In this document: one piece after another, positions 10,069-19,855 of the stretch
Numbering within the stretch: position 1 is the first letter of the stretch
Layout of the letters: each line of letters begins with the position of its first letter
Assembly: GCF_020381325.1 (NCBI RefSeq)
Contig: NZ_JAGSPI010000004.1
Span: 231,588 to 295,587 of the forward strand
DNA from: Providencia vermicola
GTDB lineage: Bacteria > Pseudomonadota > Gammaproteobacteria > Enterobacterales > Enterobacteriaceae
DNA: 64,000 nucleotides
Reading direction: 5' to 3'
Position numbers and translations under genes: made by a program
Notes under the pieces: generated by a model
The model's database searches: none
What the model was told of the DNA's origin: nothing
The model's input: only the letters and a program-made list of their open reading frames with translations

Positions 10069-10731
10069 TTATAATTTGATCGTTTTAACACCTTCATCTG
10101 TTGTTCCCATCAGGACAACATCAGCACCACGATTAGCAAATAAACCAACAGTGACTACGCCCGCAATACCATTAATGGTATTTTCTAACGCAACAGGATC
10201 AACAATGCTTAAATTATGAACATCTAAGATTACATTGCCGTTATCAGTAATCACATTTTGACGGTATTCTGGTGTACCGCCCAGTTTAACCAATTCACGC
10301 GCCACATAACTACGTGCCATTGGAATAACTTCAACAGGCAGAGGGAATTTACCTAATACATCAACCAATTTTGATTGGTCAACAATACACACAAAGGTTT
10401 TCGCGATCGCAGAAACGATTTTTTCACGTGTTAACGCAGCACCACCGCCCTTGATCATGTTCATATGGTGATCGACTTCATCAGCACCATCAACGTAAAC
10501 ATCTAATGAATCCACTTCATTACAATCAAAAACAGGAATACCTAATGATTTAAGTTTTTGAGTAGAGGCTTCAGAGCTAGAAACAGCGCCTTCAATTTGC
10601 CCTTTCATTGTCGCCAAAGCATCAATAAAGTGCGATGCAGTCGACCCTGTACCTACACCGACAATTGTGCCTGGTTTGACGTATTCCAATGCTGCCCAAC
10701 CTACCGCTTTTTTTAATTCATCCTGCGTCAT
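10069..10731 (-). CDS. rpiA: Ribose-5-phosphate isomerase A
   Basis: Interconverts ribose 5-phosphate and ribulose 5-phosphate in the pentose phosphate pathway. 220 aa collinear with E. coli Rpi[16 protein letters not shown] phosphate-binding loop near residue 25, YVDGADEVD with the catalytic Asp residues near 80, and [12 protein letters not shown] near 93. The start at 10731 is preferred over the ATG two codons upstream because AAGG then has 7-nt spacing. It is divergent from argP, as in E. coli. Confidence 0.97.
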   Translation of the reverse strand: MTQDELKKAVGWAALEYVKPGTIVGVGTGSTASHFIDALATMKGQIEGAVSSSEASTQKLKSLGIPVFDCNEVDSLDVYVDGADEVDHHMNMIKGGGAALTREKIVSAIAKTFVCIVDQSKLVDVLGKFPLPVEVIPMARSYVARELVKLGGTPEYRQNVITDNGNVILDVHNLSIVDPVALENTINGIAGVVTVGLFANRGADVVLMGTTDEGVKTIKL

Positions 10732-10924
10732 GCTCATGCCTTTTGCTATTTAATTGAGACGTAATTGTGAATGAGTATATACCGAACCGAAAATAAGTTG
10801 CAGTGTTGTTCGCTGCATTTGTGCGTTACTTCTTGCGATTTGTCGGAAGCTCGCAATAATTGCAGGTGTTATCAATAAAAATATGGCATAGTGCTTAGCA
10901 GAATAACAACAAGGAGACTTTTTG

Positions 10925-11839
10925 ATGAAGCGCCCTGACTACCGCGCATTACAAGCACTGGATGCTGTTATCCGTGAACGCGGCTTTGAGCGTGCAGCTC
11001 AAAAGCTTTGCATCACGCAATCTGCTGTTTCACAAAGAATAAAACAGTTAGAGAACCTGTTCGGGCAACCTTTACTTGTGCGAACCGTTCCGCCACATCC
11101 GACTGAACAAGGGCAAAAGCTGTTAGCACTGCTTCATCAAGTTGAATTATTGGAAGAACAGTGGCTTGGAGATGAAAATACAGGGTCAACGCCTCTACTA
11201 CTTTCCCTTGCAGTTAACGCCGACAGTTTAGCAACGTGGTTTCTCCCTGCGCTCAACCCAGTTCTAGGCAATAGCCCTATTCGATTGAATATCCAAGTGG
11301 AAGATGAAACTCGTACCCAAGAACGTTTAAGACGTGGGGAAGTGGTTGGCGCAATCAGTATTCAGCCACAAGCGTTACCCGGCTGTTTAGTGGATAAACT
11401 GGGTGCTTTGGACTATATCTTTGTTGCTTCACCTGATTTCGCTGCTAAATATTTTCCAGATGGCGTCACTCGCTCATCATTATTAAAAGCCCCCGCAGTC
11501 GCATTTGACCACTTGGATGATATGCACCAAGCTTTTGTTCAGCAAAACTTTGGACTATCGCCGGGCAGCGTTCCTTGCCATATAGTTAATTCGTCAGAAG
11601 CCTTTGTGCAATTAGCTAAGCAGGGGTCTACCTGTTGTATGATCCCACATTTACAGATTGCTGATGAATTGAAAAATGGTGAGTTAGTCGACTTAACACC
11701 TGGGTTGTGCCAACGACGAATGCTGTACTGGCACCGTTTTGCACCCGAAAGCCGTACAATGAAGAGAGTGACTGACGCCCTCTTAAAAACTGGGCGTCAG
11801 ATGCTAAAACAAGAAGACGAAAATGAGGCTGAAAGTTAA
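10925..11839 (+). CDS. argP: LysR-type regulator ArgP (IciA)
   Basis: LysR-family transcription factor that activates argO and controls arginine/lysine-responsive genes. 304 aa: N-terminal winged helix-turn-helix ([23 protein letters not shown], residues about 20-42), then the periplasmic-binding-protein-like effector domain. Very close to E. coli ArgP, with a C-terminal tail about 7 residues longer. The ATG at 10925 is used, with AGGAG 8 nt upstream; a TTG codon directly before it is in frame. Its target argO lies nearby at 12723-13355. Its stop overlaps the yggE stop. Confidence 0.96.
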   Translation: MKRPDYRALQALDAVIRERGFERAAQKLCITQSAVSQRIKQLENLFGQPLLVRTVPPHPTEQGQKLLALLHQVELLEEQWLGDENTGSTPLLLSLAVNADSLATWFLPALNPVLGNSPIRLNIQVEDETRTQERLRRGEVVGAISIQPQALPGCLVDKLGALDYIFVASPDFAAKYFPDGVTRSSLLKAPAVAFDHLDDMHQAFVQQNFGLSPGSVPCHIVNSSEAFVQLAKQGSTCCMIPHLQIADELKNGELVDLTPGLCQRRMLYWHRFAPESRTMKRVTDALLKTGRQMLKQEDENEAES

Positions 11840-12567
11840 CGTTTCAGTTCAAACACAACATCAACTTGGTCATTAAAATCAATACTTTGCTGTTCATAGG
11901 TCTCATCAATATTGAGATCTTGAGCAGCAGCTTTCATTTTACCACCATAAGCTCTTGCCGCTATTGGATAAGGCACTGCCGCAGGTGCATTGTAACTAAT
12001 GCTATACACTGGGCCCAACTGTGCATTAAACCCTTTTGCAACTTCAGCCGCTTGCTCTGTCGCATTTTTGATCGCTTGCGCACGAGCGGCATCACGGTAT
12101 TGCTCTGGTTTTAACACACCAAATTGCACGGAGTTAATATCATTTAAACCTGCCGCTAACGCACCGTCTAATAAGGTGTTCAGTTGGTCAAGTTTAGTGA
12201 CTTTCACTTCAACTGAACGAATAGCGGTATAGCCTTCAATCGTCGATTTTTGCTTCACGCTGCTGTAATCATATTTTGGCTGCGTACGCACATTGGCGGC
12301 GTTAATGTCTTGTTTTTCGATTCCGTTTTTCTTTAAGAATTCGAAATACTCGGCAACACGCTTGTCTACCGCAGCTTTTGCAGCCGCAGCATCTTTTGCT
12401 GTCACTTCCACAACGATGTTCAATGTCGCCATATCGGGGGTTGCTTTCACAACAGAATTACCCGATGTGGTAATGTGCGGGCCATTTGGTAGCGCATCGG
12501 CCAGAGACAGGGTAGGAACCGCTGCACCTGCCACCATGGCAGCGAGAACTAAAGATTTTAATTTCAC
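11836..12567 (-). CDS. yggE: YggE, periplasmic SIMPL-domain protein
   Basis: SIMPL-domain (DUF541) protein linked in E. coli to oxidative-stress defence; its biochemical activity is unknown. A signal peptide is visible ([24 protein letters not shown]), so it is exported. The rest matches YggE, for example the N-terminal [12 protein letters not shown] and the C-terminal [21 protein letters not shown] chose the GTG at 12567 because GGGAGG stands 4 nt before it; the in-frame TTG upstream lies inside that Shine-Dalgarno sequence. 243 aa. Convergent with argP, overlapping by 4 bp. Confidence 0.93.
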   Translation of the reverse strand: MKLKSLVLAAMVAGAAVPTLSLADALPNGPHITTSGNSVVKATPDMATLNIVVEVTAKDAAAAKAAVDKRVAEYFEFLKKNGIEKQDINAANVRTQPKYDYSSVKQKSTIEGYTAIRSVEVKVTKLDQLNTLLDGALAAGLNDINSVQFGVLKPEQYRDAARAQAIKNATEQAAEVAKGFNAQLGPVYSISYNAPAAVPYPIAARAYGGKMKAAAQDLNIDETYEQQSIDFNDQVDVVFELKR

Positions 12568-12722
12568 AGAACCTCCCAATACAATAATTTATCGCTAAAA
12601 AAGGGATAGTTAACCGTAAACTATCCCGAGTACAAATTAACAGTAACACATCATAAAAAAAGTGCAGATCAGAATAATGAGAAATTTACAGTATTTATCA
12701 TTCTGTTGAGGTTATGTTGTTA

Positions 12723-13355
12723 TTAGTGTATCACTCCTAACCCTTTAAGCCCTTGTATTGCCAGCTGAAATGCAATAAACCACATCACACTTCCCACAAA
12801 GACATTAATAATTCGCTGTGACACAGGCTTATTCAATACAGGCGAGAACCAAGCAGCCAAAATCGCTAATGCAAAAAACCACACAAACGATGCTGTCAGC
12901 GCACCTGCCGTAAACCAAGGCCGTAATTGGCTTTCTAATTGCCCTCCCACGCTACCAAGCACCACGAATGTGTCCAAGTAGACATGCGGATTTAGCCATG
13001 TGACGGCAAATAGCGTAACTATCACTTTCCAGCGAGTAATCACTTTATTTTCAGCTTGTAATACAACATCATCTGGGCTGAGTGCAGTACGGAACGCACC
13101 ATAGCCATACCACACCAGAAAAATAACCCCAGCCCATGTAATTAACTGCATCAATATTTCGGATTGGCTCAATAGCGCGCTGCCACCAAATACCCCACCA
13201 ATAATTAGCACAGTATCACTTAAAGCGCATAGAAATGCACTCATCATATGAAACTGTTTACGACTGCCTTGTTGTAAAACAAAGGCATTTTGTGGCCCTA
13301 GCGGTAAAATCATCGCTGCACCAAGAAGTGCACCCTGGATATAAGTTGTAAACAT
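12723..13355 (-). CDS. argO: Arginine exporter ArgO (LysE family)
   Basis: Inner-membrane exporter of arginine (and canavanine). 210 aa, about six hydrophobic segments, with the LysE-family N terminus [23 protein letters not shown] and [17 protein letters not shown] in the middle. Expression should depend on ArgP, whose gene is nearby in the conserved argP-argO neighbourhood. Confidence 0.95.
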   Translation of the reverse strand: MFTTYIQGALLGAAMILPLGPQNAFVLQQGSRKQFHMMSAFLCALSDTVLIIGGVFGGSALLSQSEILMQLITWAGVIFLVWYGYGAFRTALSPDDVVLQAENKVITRWKVIVTLFAVTWLNPHVYLDTFVVLGSVGGQLESQLRPWFTAGALTASFVWFFALAILAAWFSPVLNKPVSQRIINVFVGSVMWFIAFQLAIQGLKGLGVIH

Positions 13356-13482
13356 GCAAAAAATCCTAATAATTATTCAGTCCGTATACGCAAATAGTAG
13401 CGAGAAAAAATTATTAGTGGAAATGATTAACTCTAATAGGTCATAAGCTAGACTTATGTAACTAAAGGGGGAATACAGAGAC

Positions 13483-13511
13483 AAAAATAGCGCCATAAAT
13501 AGCGCTATTTT
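13483..13511 (-). terminator. Intrinsic terminator of mscS
   Basis: 10-bp stem AAAATAGCGC / GCGCTATTTT with an 8-nt loop. On the minus strand it is followed by a U5 run, 24 bp after the mscS stop. Confidence 0.8.
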
Positions 13512-13534
13512 ATTGAATTTAACTAAAAATTCTT

Positions 13535-14401
13535 TTATTGAATTTTGTGGGTTTCAGAACCTTGTTTATGTACATGCACATCCATTTGTGGGAATGGAAT
13601 ACCAATATTGTGCTTATCTAATGCACGTTTAAATTCCTCTAACAGATCCCAATAGACAGGCCACGCATCACCATTTGTTGTCCAAAAACGAACTAAATAA
13701 TTTAATGACGATGGAGCCATATCATGCAAACGAATAGTCACGCCTTTACCATGTTGAATACGGCCATCAGCAGCAACAATATCACCTAATACTTTTTTCA
13801 CCACATCAATATCAGAATCATAAGCCACACCAATAATAATATCTTGACGACGGTTAGGCTCTCGAGTTGTATTGATAATGTTATCTGCGATTATCTTACC
13901 GTTCGGAATAACAATAATTCGGTCATCGGCTGTTTTCAGTGTAGTGGAAAAAATTTGGACATTTTGCACTGTCCCTTCCACAGCACCAATAGACACATAT
14001 TCTCCCGCTTTCAGTGGCCTAAATACCACCAGTAATACGCCCGCAGCAAAGTTACCCAGTGAATTTTGTAATGCTAAACCAACCGCTAAACCAGCCGCAC
14101 CCATCACTGCAATAACAGAAGCCGTTTGAACGCCAATCTTGCCTAAAACAGCAATTAAGGTAAATGCAACAATGGTATAACGCACAATCGCTGATAAAAA
14201 GTCACTAACCGTGCTATCAATACCTTTTAGAGTCATCACACGGTGTAAACCACGGCCAACCCATTTTGCAATCATCATACCGACAATGAGGATGACAATG
14301 GCAGAAACAATATTCACCACATACTGGACTAACAGATCTTGGTTTGCGACAAACCAACTCGTTGCATCATTCAACGCACCTGTAACATCATCAGTATTCA
14401 T
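13535..14401 (-). CDS. mscS: Small-conductance mechanosensitive channel MscS
   Basis: Homoheptameric inner-membrane channel opened by membrane tension in hypo-osmotic shock. 288 aa. TM1-TM2 lie in the first 85 residues. The pore helix TM3 has the glycine/alanine-rich [27 protein letters not shown] pattern, where E. coli has the motif at residues 96-113. A beta domain with [19 protein letters not shown] and the cytoplasmic vestibule follow. Start ATG at 14401 after AAGGAA. In E. coli the next genes are fbaA-pgk-epd; here the neighbour is yacL, marking a rearrangement. Confidence 0.97.
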   Translation of the reverse strand: MNTDDVTGALNDATSWFVANQDLLVQYVVNIVSAIVILIVGMMIAKWVGRGLHRVMTLKGIDSTVSDFLSAIVRYTIVAFTLIAVLGKIGVQTASVIAVMGAAGLAVGLALQNSLGNFAAGVLLVVFRPLKAGEYVSIGAVEGTVQNVQIFSTTLKTADDRIIVIPNGKIIADNIINTTREPNRRQDIIIGVAYDSDIDVVKKVLGDIVAADGRIQHGKGVTIRLHDMAPSSLNYLVRFWTTNGDAWPVYWDLLEEFKRALDKHNIGIPFPQMDVHVHKQGSETHKIQ

Positions 14402-14543
14402 ATGTGTGTTCCTTTCGCTTTTGTTATCAAAAAATAAATTTCCGCTAGCTTATCTTAACTGAAGCGTTAAACCGCTAGTTTCACACTGCAAATAATAATG
14501 GCAATTTGTTAAAATACAAAACTTATCACTAAAAAAAATGCTT

Positions 14544-14909
14544 TTATCGATTTTCGATAACAAAAATACGATAATCCTTTAACATTAAGAGGAAGTCATC
14601 AATACCACAAAAAGCAACACTTTCATTATCATAGTAGCTCATTCCCTCTTCAAGCCCCTCAGTTTCAAACGATAACTGATTAGCTTTAATCATCACTTCT
14701 TCATCATCAAGTAGCAGCGTATACTCATGGCCAATCAGCTCCCACTGATTTTCGCTGCCTTTTAATTTTTCATAATTTTCTTCGATAGTATCGAGCAGAC
14801 TAAGGTCATTTTTAACCTCTTCATTTAGCCAATATCCAATTGCCTCATGATCCATCGAGAATTTTGCGGAAATAGCGCCGGTGATGTCTTGGAAAAATTG
14901 GTAGTCCAT
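14544..14909 (-). CDS. yacL: YacL, UPF0231 family protein
   Basis: 121-aa protein of unknown function, collinear with E. coli YacL: MDYQFFQDITGAISAKFSMDHEA at the N terminus, GHEYTLLLDDEEVMIKANQL in the middle and EGMSYYDNESVAFCGIDDFL near the end. The open frame continues 17 codons upstream, but the ATG at 14909 follows GAGG with 8-nt spacing and matches the family start. It is found near acnB in E. coli as well. Confidence 0.93.
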   Translation of the reverse strand: MDYQFFQDITGAISAKFSMDHEAIGYWLNEEVKNDLSLLDTIEENYEKLKGSENQWELIGHEYTLLLDDEEVMIKANQLSFETEGLEEGMSYYDNESVAFCGIDDFLLMLKDYRIFVIENR

Positions 14910-15089
14910 ATGCAATACCTCTACTCTTGCGTCATTATGGCTCAGTATAACGCGAGACAATTAGGTTTGTTGAGAGGTATTAACGCCTATTGCGCGATAT
15001 TTAAAGAAAGGCATAAATTTCAACGCCGCCCCGATAAAATTCGCTTAAAATTAATGCAAATGATATGAATGCAATGAATAGGAGTAGCA

Positions 15090-15467
15090 ATGATCAATCG
15101 TTTAGACCATATCGTCCTGACGACAACACAATTAGACGCCTGCCTTGATTTTTACCAGCGCGTTTTAAAAATGCAGGTAATAACCTTTGGTGAACAACGC
15201 TATGCACTACAATTTGGCCAGCAAAAAATTAATATTCATCAGTATGGTAAAGAATTTGAGCCTAAAGCTCACTTACCTGTTCCAGGTGCGTTAGATTTGT
15301 GTTTTATCAGCGATATTCCTCTTGCTGACGTTCAGGCGCATATCCAGCAACAAGGCGTAGAAATTATTGAGGGGCCCGTTAAACGAACCGGGGCAATGGG
15401 CCCCATTCTGTCTATCTATTTACGTGATGTGGATTTAAATCTGATTGAAATTTCGGAATATCTTTAA
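15090..15467 (+). CDS. VOC-family (glyoxalase/dioxygenase fold) protein
   Basis: 125-aa protein of the vicinal-oxygen-chelate fold. The first beta-alpha-beta module (INRLDHIVLTTTQLDACLDFYQRVL) and the C-terminal metal-ligand segment (YLRDVDLNLIEISEY) are typical of small glyoxalase/bleomycin-resistance-like proteins. Candidate metal ligands are His7, His51 and the Glu near 122. Substrate unknown. ATG follows AGGAG with 5-nt spacing. It is divergent from yacL and inserted between yacL and acnB. Confidence 0.85.
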   Translation: MINRLDHIVLTTTQLDACLDFYQRVLKMQVITFGEQRYALQFGQQKINIHQYGKEFEPKAHLPVPGALDLCFISDIPLADVQAHIQQQGVEIIEGPVKRTGAMGPILSIYLRDVDLNLIEISEYL

Positions 15468-15472
15468 ACAAC

Positions 15473-15496
15473 AAAAAAGGCCTCTAGTAGAGGCCT
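15473..15496 (-). terminator. Intrinsic terminator of acnB
   Basis: GC-rich stem AGGCCTCT / AGAGGCCT with a 3-nt loop. On the minus strand it is followed by a run of six U, 22 bp past the acnB stop. It also lies just after the convergent VOC gene and could serve both. Confidence 0.88.
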
Positions 15497-15517
15497 CATC
15501 GTTAACAAAATAACAGA

Positions 15518-18115
15518 TTACACTGCGGTTTGGAAAATCACACCGTCAGCTTTTTCCGTATATTGTGATAACTGGTCAAAGTTCAGATAGCGGTAGGTAT
15601 CTGCCGCAGTTTCATCCACTTTGTCCATATATTGCAGATATTCTGCAGGCGTTGGTAAACGACCTAACAATGACGCAACAGCGGCCAACTCAGCGGATGC
15701 AAGATACACATTCGCCCCTGTGCCTAAACGGTTCGGGAAGTTACGTGTTGAAGTCGAAACGACGGTAGCGCCATCTGCCACACGTGCTTGGTTACCCATA
15801 CACAGTGAACAGCCTGGGACTTCAATACGTGCCCCACTCTTACCAAATACGCTGTAATAACCTTCTTCCGTTAATTGTGCGGCGTCCATCTTCGTTGGTG
15901 GAGCAACCCATAAACGCGTTGGTAACTGGCCTTTGTGAGAGTCTAATAACTTACCTGCAGCACGGAAGTGACCGATGTTAGTCATACAAGAACCGATAAA
16001 CACTTCATCGATTTTCTCGTTTTGCACATCAGACAACAAACGCGCATCATCTGGGTCGTTTGGCGCACACAGGATTGGCTCTTTGATATCGTTTAAGTCG
16101 ATTTCAATCACGGCTGCGTATTCTGCGTCTGCATCACCTTCAAGCAGTTGCGGGTCCGCTAACCAACTTTCCATGCCTTTAATACGACGTTCGATAGTAC
16201 GACGGTCGCCGTAGCCTTCTGCGATCATCCATTTTAACAGGACGATGTTAGATTGCAGGTATTCAGTAATTGGCGCTTTATCCAGTTTGATCGTACAACC
16301 TGCGGCTGAACGCTCAGCGGATGCATCCGCTAATTCAAACGCTTGTTCAACTTTCAGTTCTGGCAGACCTTCGATTTCTAAAATACGACCAGAGAAAATA
16401 TTTTTCTTCCCTTTTTTCTCAACCGTCAGAAGGCCATCTTTAATCGCATATAATGGGATAGCATGTACAAGGTCACGTAACGTGATACCCGGCTGCATTT
16501 CACCTTTAAAGCGCACCAATACAGATTCTGGCATATCCAGTGGCATAACACCAGTTGCCGCAGCAAACGCCACCAGACCAGAACCCGCAGGGAACGAAAT
16601 ACCGATTGGGAAACGTGTATGGGAGTCACCACCCGTACCGACGGTATCGGGTAACAACATACGGTTTAACCATGAGTGGATAATACCATCACCTGGACGC
16701 AGAGAAACACCACCACGGTTCATGATAAAATCAGGTAATGTGTGGTGAGTTGTTACGTCAACAGGTTTTGGATACGCCGCAGTGTGGCAGAATGACTGCA
16801 TCACTAAATCTGCAGAGAAGCCTAAACACGCTAAGTCTTTTAACTCATCGCGAGTCATTGGGCCCGTCGTATCTTGCGAGCCTACTGAGGTCATTTTTGG
16901 CTCACAGTATTCACCAGGGCGAATACCTGGGCGACCACAAGCACGACCCACCATTTTCTGTGCTAATGAGAAACCACGATTGCTTTGTGCAACAGATTTC
17001 ACATGACGGAAGATGTCAGTTGCTTCTAATCCTAATGACTCACGTGCTTTGCTGGTTAAGCCACGACCGATAATCAGTGGAATACGTCCACCCGCACGCA
17101 CTTCGTCAATCAGCACGTCAGTTTTTAATTCGAACGTTTCGAGTAATTCATTGGTTTCGTGGTTGCGAACTTCACCTTTAAATGGATAGATATCAATGAC
17201 ATCACCCATATTCAATTTAGATACATCCACTTCAATTGGCAGCGCACCCGCATCTTCCATTGTATTAAAGAAGATAGGTGCAATTTTACCACCTAATACC
17301 ACACCGCCACCGCGTTTGTTCGGTACGAATGGAATATCATCGCCCATAAACCACAATACGGAGTTAGTTGCAGATTTACGTGAAGAGCCCGTCCCCACAA
17401 CGTCACCAACGTAAGCCAGTGGGAAGCCTTTTTTGCTCAGTGCTTCGATTTGTTTGATTGGTCCAACGTTACCTGCATCATCTGGTTCAATACCTTCACG
17501 AGCATTTTTCAGCATCGCTAACGCGTGCAGAGGGATATCTGGACGTGACCATGCATCTGGTGCAGGTGATAAATCATCGGTGTTGGTTTCGCCTGTTACT
17601 TTAAACACTGTGACAGTCATTTTTTCGGCTAACGCAGGGCGTTGTTTAAACCACTCGGCATCTGCCCATGATTCAATAACTTGTTTCGCGTGTGTATTCC
17701 CAGCTTTCGCTTTTTCTTCCACATCGTAGAAGTTATCGAACATTAATAAGGTGTGGGAAAGGGCTTTTGCCGCGATAGGGGCTAATTTAGCATCATCCAG
17801 CGCTTCAATCAGTGCATGGATATTATATCCACCCTGCATAGTACCAAGCAGTTCAATCGCTTTTTCAGGGGAGATCAGAGGGGAGGAAGTTTCGCCTTTT
17901 GCGATAGCGGCTAAAAATCCAGCTTTTACGTACGCTGCTTCGTCAACACCAGGGGGGACGCGGTTGGTCAGCAGGTCTAACAAGAAATCTTCTTCACCTT
18001 TGGGTGGGTTTTTCAGTAACTCTACCAGTGCAGCTACTTGTGACGCATCTAATGGCTTAGGGACAATCCCTTGAGCGGCACGCTCGGCTACGTGCTTACG
18101 GTATTCTTCTAGCAC
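15518..18115 (-). CDS. acnB: Aconitate hydratase B
   Basis: Main TCA-cycle aconitase, also able to dehydrate 2-methylisocitrate. 865 aa, the same as E. coli. Domain order is the AcnB type: N-terminal HEAT-like domain ([15 protein letters not shown]), swivel domain, then the [4Fe-4S] catalytic core. Cluster cysteines are expected in [16 protein letters not shown] and in [13 protein letters not shown] near the C terminus. The start codon is GTG after a GAGGAGAA Shine-Dalgarno sequence. It is flanked by VOC-family genes; its usual neighbour lpd is separated from it by the toxin island. Confidence 0.98.
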   Translation of the reverse strand: MLEEYRKHVAERAAQGIVPKPLDASQVAALVELLKNPPKGEEDFLLDLLTNRVPPGVDEAAYVKAGFLAAIAKGETSSPLISPEKAIELLGTMQGGYNIHALIEALDDAKLAPIAAKALSHTLLMFDNFYDVEEKAKAGNTHAKQVIESWADAEWFKQRPALAEKMTVTVFKVTGETNTDDLSPAPDAWSRPDIPLHALAMLKNAREGIEPDDAGNVGPIKQIEALSKKGFPLAYVGDVVGTGSSRKSATNSVLWFMGDDIPFVPNKRGGGVVLGGKIAPIFFNTMEDAGALPIEVDVSKLNMGDVIDIYPFKGEVRNHETNELLETFELKTDVLIDEVRAGGRIPLIIGRGLTSKARESLGLEATDIFRHVKSVAQSNRGFSLAQKMVGRACGRPGIRPGEYCEPKMTSVGSQDTTGPMTRDELKDLACLGFSADLVMQSFCHTAAYPKPVDVTTHHTLPDFIMNRGGVSLRPGDGIIHSWLNRMLLPDTVGTGGDSHTRFPIGISFPAGSGLVAFAAATGVMPLDMPESVLVRFKGEMQPGITLRDLVHAIPLYAIKDGLLTVEKKGKKNIFSGRILEIEGLPELKVEQAFELADASAERSAAGCTIKLDKAPITEYLQSNIVLLKWMIAEGYGDRRTIERRIKGMESWLADPQLLEGDADAEYAAVIEIDLNDIKEPILCAPNDPDDARLLSDVQNEKIDEVFIGSCMTNIGHFRAAGKLLDSHKGQLPTRLWVAPPTKMDAAQLTEEGYYSVFGKSGARIEVPGCSLCMGNQARVADGATVVSTSTRNFPNRLGTGANVYLASAELAAVASLLGRLPTPAEYLQYMDKVDETAADTYRYLNFDQLSQYTEKADGVIFQTAV

Positions 18116-18556
18116 GACGTTCTCCTCGCTTCTTTGTTATTTATATACCCGGCTGTCTGCACCTTATTGACAAAATTATCATCCGGTGCCAGGTCAGAGG
18201 AATTTGCTCGCATAATCTCAATGGCGGTAAAATTATGTCCAGCTTCGGGCTCTCAGCATAGCAGAATTTAAACGTAATGTTAATTCATTCACAAGAAAGT
18301 AACATTTATCTACTAACTTCATGCCTTAACACTTAATTACGGGTTATTTTTTAGCTTAAGAGACTATAAATCATCATAAAAAGCTGAAAAAACCATACTT
18401 TTTATAATGCATTTTGCTGAGTAAAGCACCCTCTTTTGTGGCTTTTTCCCTCAGGTATCACAAATTATATTTATTATCGCAATTTTATTTACATTACTAA
18501 TTGATAAGGTAAATCATTGCGATTGGTTTTTATAAACTTAAAGGATTTAATTGATT
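18116..18556 (-). promoter_or_regulatory. acnB upstream region
   Basis: 441 bp without a credible gene, AT-rich. It should hold the acnB promoter and the 3' end of the VOC-gene transcript. A weak AAAGC/GCTTT hairpin lies around 18424-18445. No operator could be assigned by eye. Confidence 0.3.
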
Positions 18557-18910
18557 TTATTGACCTTTTATTCCAAGCAAGTTTCCGAAGGGATCAACAA
18601 ACTGACACATTTGCTTGTTACCATCGATTAACATCGGTCCACGATACAATTTAGCCCCTAGCTGAGTGAAATGCTCAAACGCCAAATCAAAACTATCGGC
18701 TTGCCAATACAACACAGTCCCTTTTTTACCTTCACTCACTTTTTCATCTGCTTGCACGACTTCAATCATAAAGTCCCCCACATGCAATAAGGTAAAGTCA
18801 AACTCAGGTAAATATTCAGCAATGGCTTGAGGAAATGCCTGTTGATACCAAGCCAGCCCTACTTGAACATCAGGCACGTGAATTAAAATTGCAGTTGGTT
18901 TTAGTTGCAT
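18557..18910 (-). CDS. VOC-family (glyoxalase-like) protein
   Basis: 117-aa protein with two beta-alpha-beta modules of the VOC fold: LIHVPDVQVGLAWYQQAFP at the N terminus and the FVDPFGNLLGI ending typical of this superfamily. It is not closely similar to the VOC gene on the other side of acnB. Function and substrate unknown. The Shine-Dalgarno sequence is weak. It marks the core-genome edge of the toxin island. Confidence 0.85.
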   Translation of the reverse strand: MQLKPTAILIHVPDVQVGLAWYQQAFPQAIAEYLPEFDFTLLHVGDFMIEVVQADEKVSEGKKGTVLYWQADSFDLAFEHFTQLGAKLYRGPMLIDGNKQMCQFVDPFGNLLGIKGQ

Positions 18911-19059
18911 GATGGTTTAGTTATTAACTAGATGATAAACGGTGGCCTGTATCATAAGAAGTTATCAAATCAGATCAAGTACGCTGTTAGCTTGATAAGT
19001 GTGAATGATTTAGCTACATCATGAATGCGTTAATGATGGCGTACCTAATTAACATAAGG

Positions 19060-19344
19060 TTAATTAAAGGATTTTTCTGCTATGTACCTCAAAATAGCAG
19101 ATATACTCTTCAAGTTATCTCTCACTAAAATATCTTTCTCTTTTGCCTGACATAATGTTTTATAATCATCTTCTAGTTGGCCAACATCAAGCTGAATTGG
19201 TTCTTTATAGATATCATAAATAGATTCAGAAGGCACATTCCAATAAAAATCCGATTCTAAGTTAATCGTATTAATGTTTTGACTTTTCATTTCATGAAAA
19301 ATTGTCATGATACATTCTTCAAGTAATTCAAGTTCTATTTTCAT
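19060..19344 (-). CDS. Small acidic protein, orphan immunity-like
   Basis: 94 aa, acidic, no signal peptide or membrane segment. It contains DFYWNVP near residue 32, EPIQLDVGQLEDDYKTL in the middle and SAILRYIAE near the end. This DFYW...LGQL.DD...ILRYI pattern resembles immunity proteins found beside polymorphic toxins, but I recognise it only by pattern. No toxin gene is directly upstream, so if it is an immunity gene it is an orphan. It is the last cassette of the island. Confidence 0.6.
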   Translation of the reverse strand: MKIELELLEECIMTIFHEMKSQNINTINLESDFYWNVPSESIYDIYKEPIQLDVGQLEDDYKTLCQAKEKDILVRDNLKSISAILRYIAEKSFN

Positions 19345-19386
19345 GTATTAACCTTTATTATTTCACTAATATTTCTTATTAAGATT

Positions 19387-19508
19387 CAACGACTTTAATT
19401 TTTCTACCAACCAGCCATCCAATATCTTCACTTTGTGAAATGATTGAGGTATTTCCTCAATACTCGCTTGAAGCCGTTGTGCAACTAAACATGTAATAGG
19501 CAGAGTCT
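19387..19508. repeat. Degenerate cassette-boundary repeat, copy a
   Basis: About 122 bp clearly related to 20954-21088. The two share ACGACTTTAATTT, TTCACTTTGTGAAAT and CAATACT.(A/C)CTTGAAGC blocks, with small indels. This copy lies between two immunity-type genes and has lost the reading frame that is open in the other copy. Confidence 0.7.
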
Positions 19509-19574
19509 GTACTCAATGCGCCAAGCTGGACTGTTGATTATCCAGCTGGCTGAGGAGTGAGTAAGGCGACTAAG

Positions 19575-19598
19575 AAGATCCCAGTAAAATGGGATCTT
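19575..19598. repeat. Cassette-end hairpin (GATCCCA type), copy 1
   Basis: 9-bp stem AAGATCCCA / TGGGATCTT with a 6-nt loop, 20 bp past the stop of the immunity gene at 19619. A second hairpin with the same GATCCCA/TGGGATC core follows the immunity gene at 21693. It could act as a terminator, but the U run is on the plus-strand side. Confidence 0.65.
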
Positions 19599-19618
19599 TT
19601 ACTTGCTAGGCTAGAGAC

Positions 19619-19855
19619 TCACTGTTTCTTCAATGTATCTCTAGCTTCAATTAATATTGCAATTAGATCATCTAAAGGCATTTTAGCTATAAAGTTGCGA
19701 GATAGATCTGAACCAAATAGTTCAGCCTCTAAATTATCAACACCTTTATCTTGATTAATTTCTACAACCTTATCCCAGTTTAATTGAACCTCTAACGTTA
19801 GATTCTCATATTCCATTGGACTTGAAAAAAATAATTCTAATTTATTATCTTTCAT
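19619..19855 (-). CDS. Immunity protein for the orphan toxin cassette (predicted)
   Basis: 78-aa acidic protein (KLELFFSSPMEYENLTLEVQ...MPLDDLIAILIEARDTLKKQ) that starts inside the last codons of the toxin ORF, a 4-bp overlap. Direct coupling to the toxin 3' end, small size and acidity are what is expected of a cognate immunity protein. The sequence resembles immunity proteins paired with CDI/Rhs RNase tips, by pattern memory only. Experimental neutralisation is not shown by sequence. Confidence 0.7.
   Translation of the reverse strand: MKDNKLELFFSSPMEYENLTLEVQLNWDKVVEINQDKGVDNLEAELFGSDLSRNFIAKMPLDDLIAILIEARDTLKKQ

Noticed and set aside
16245-16748. 167-codon plus-strand ORF inside acnB
   Set aside because: Antisense shadow of a highly conserved gene, without a Shine-Dalgarno sequence or homology.
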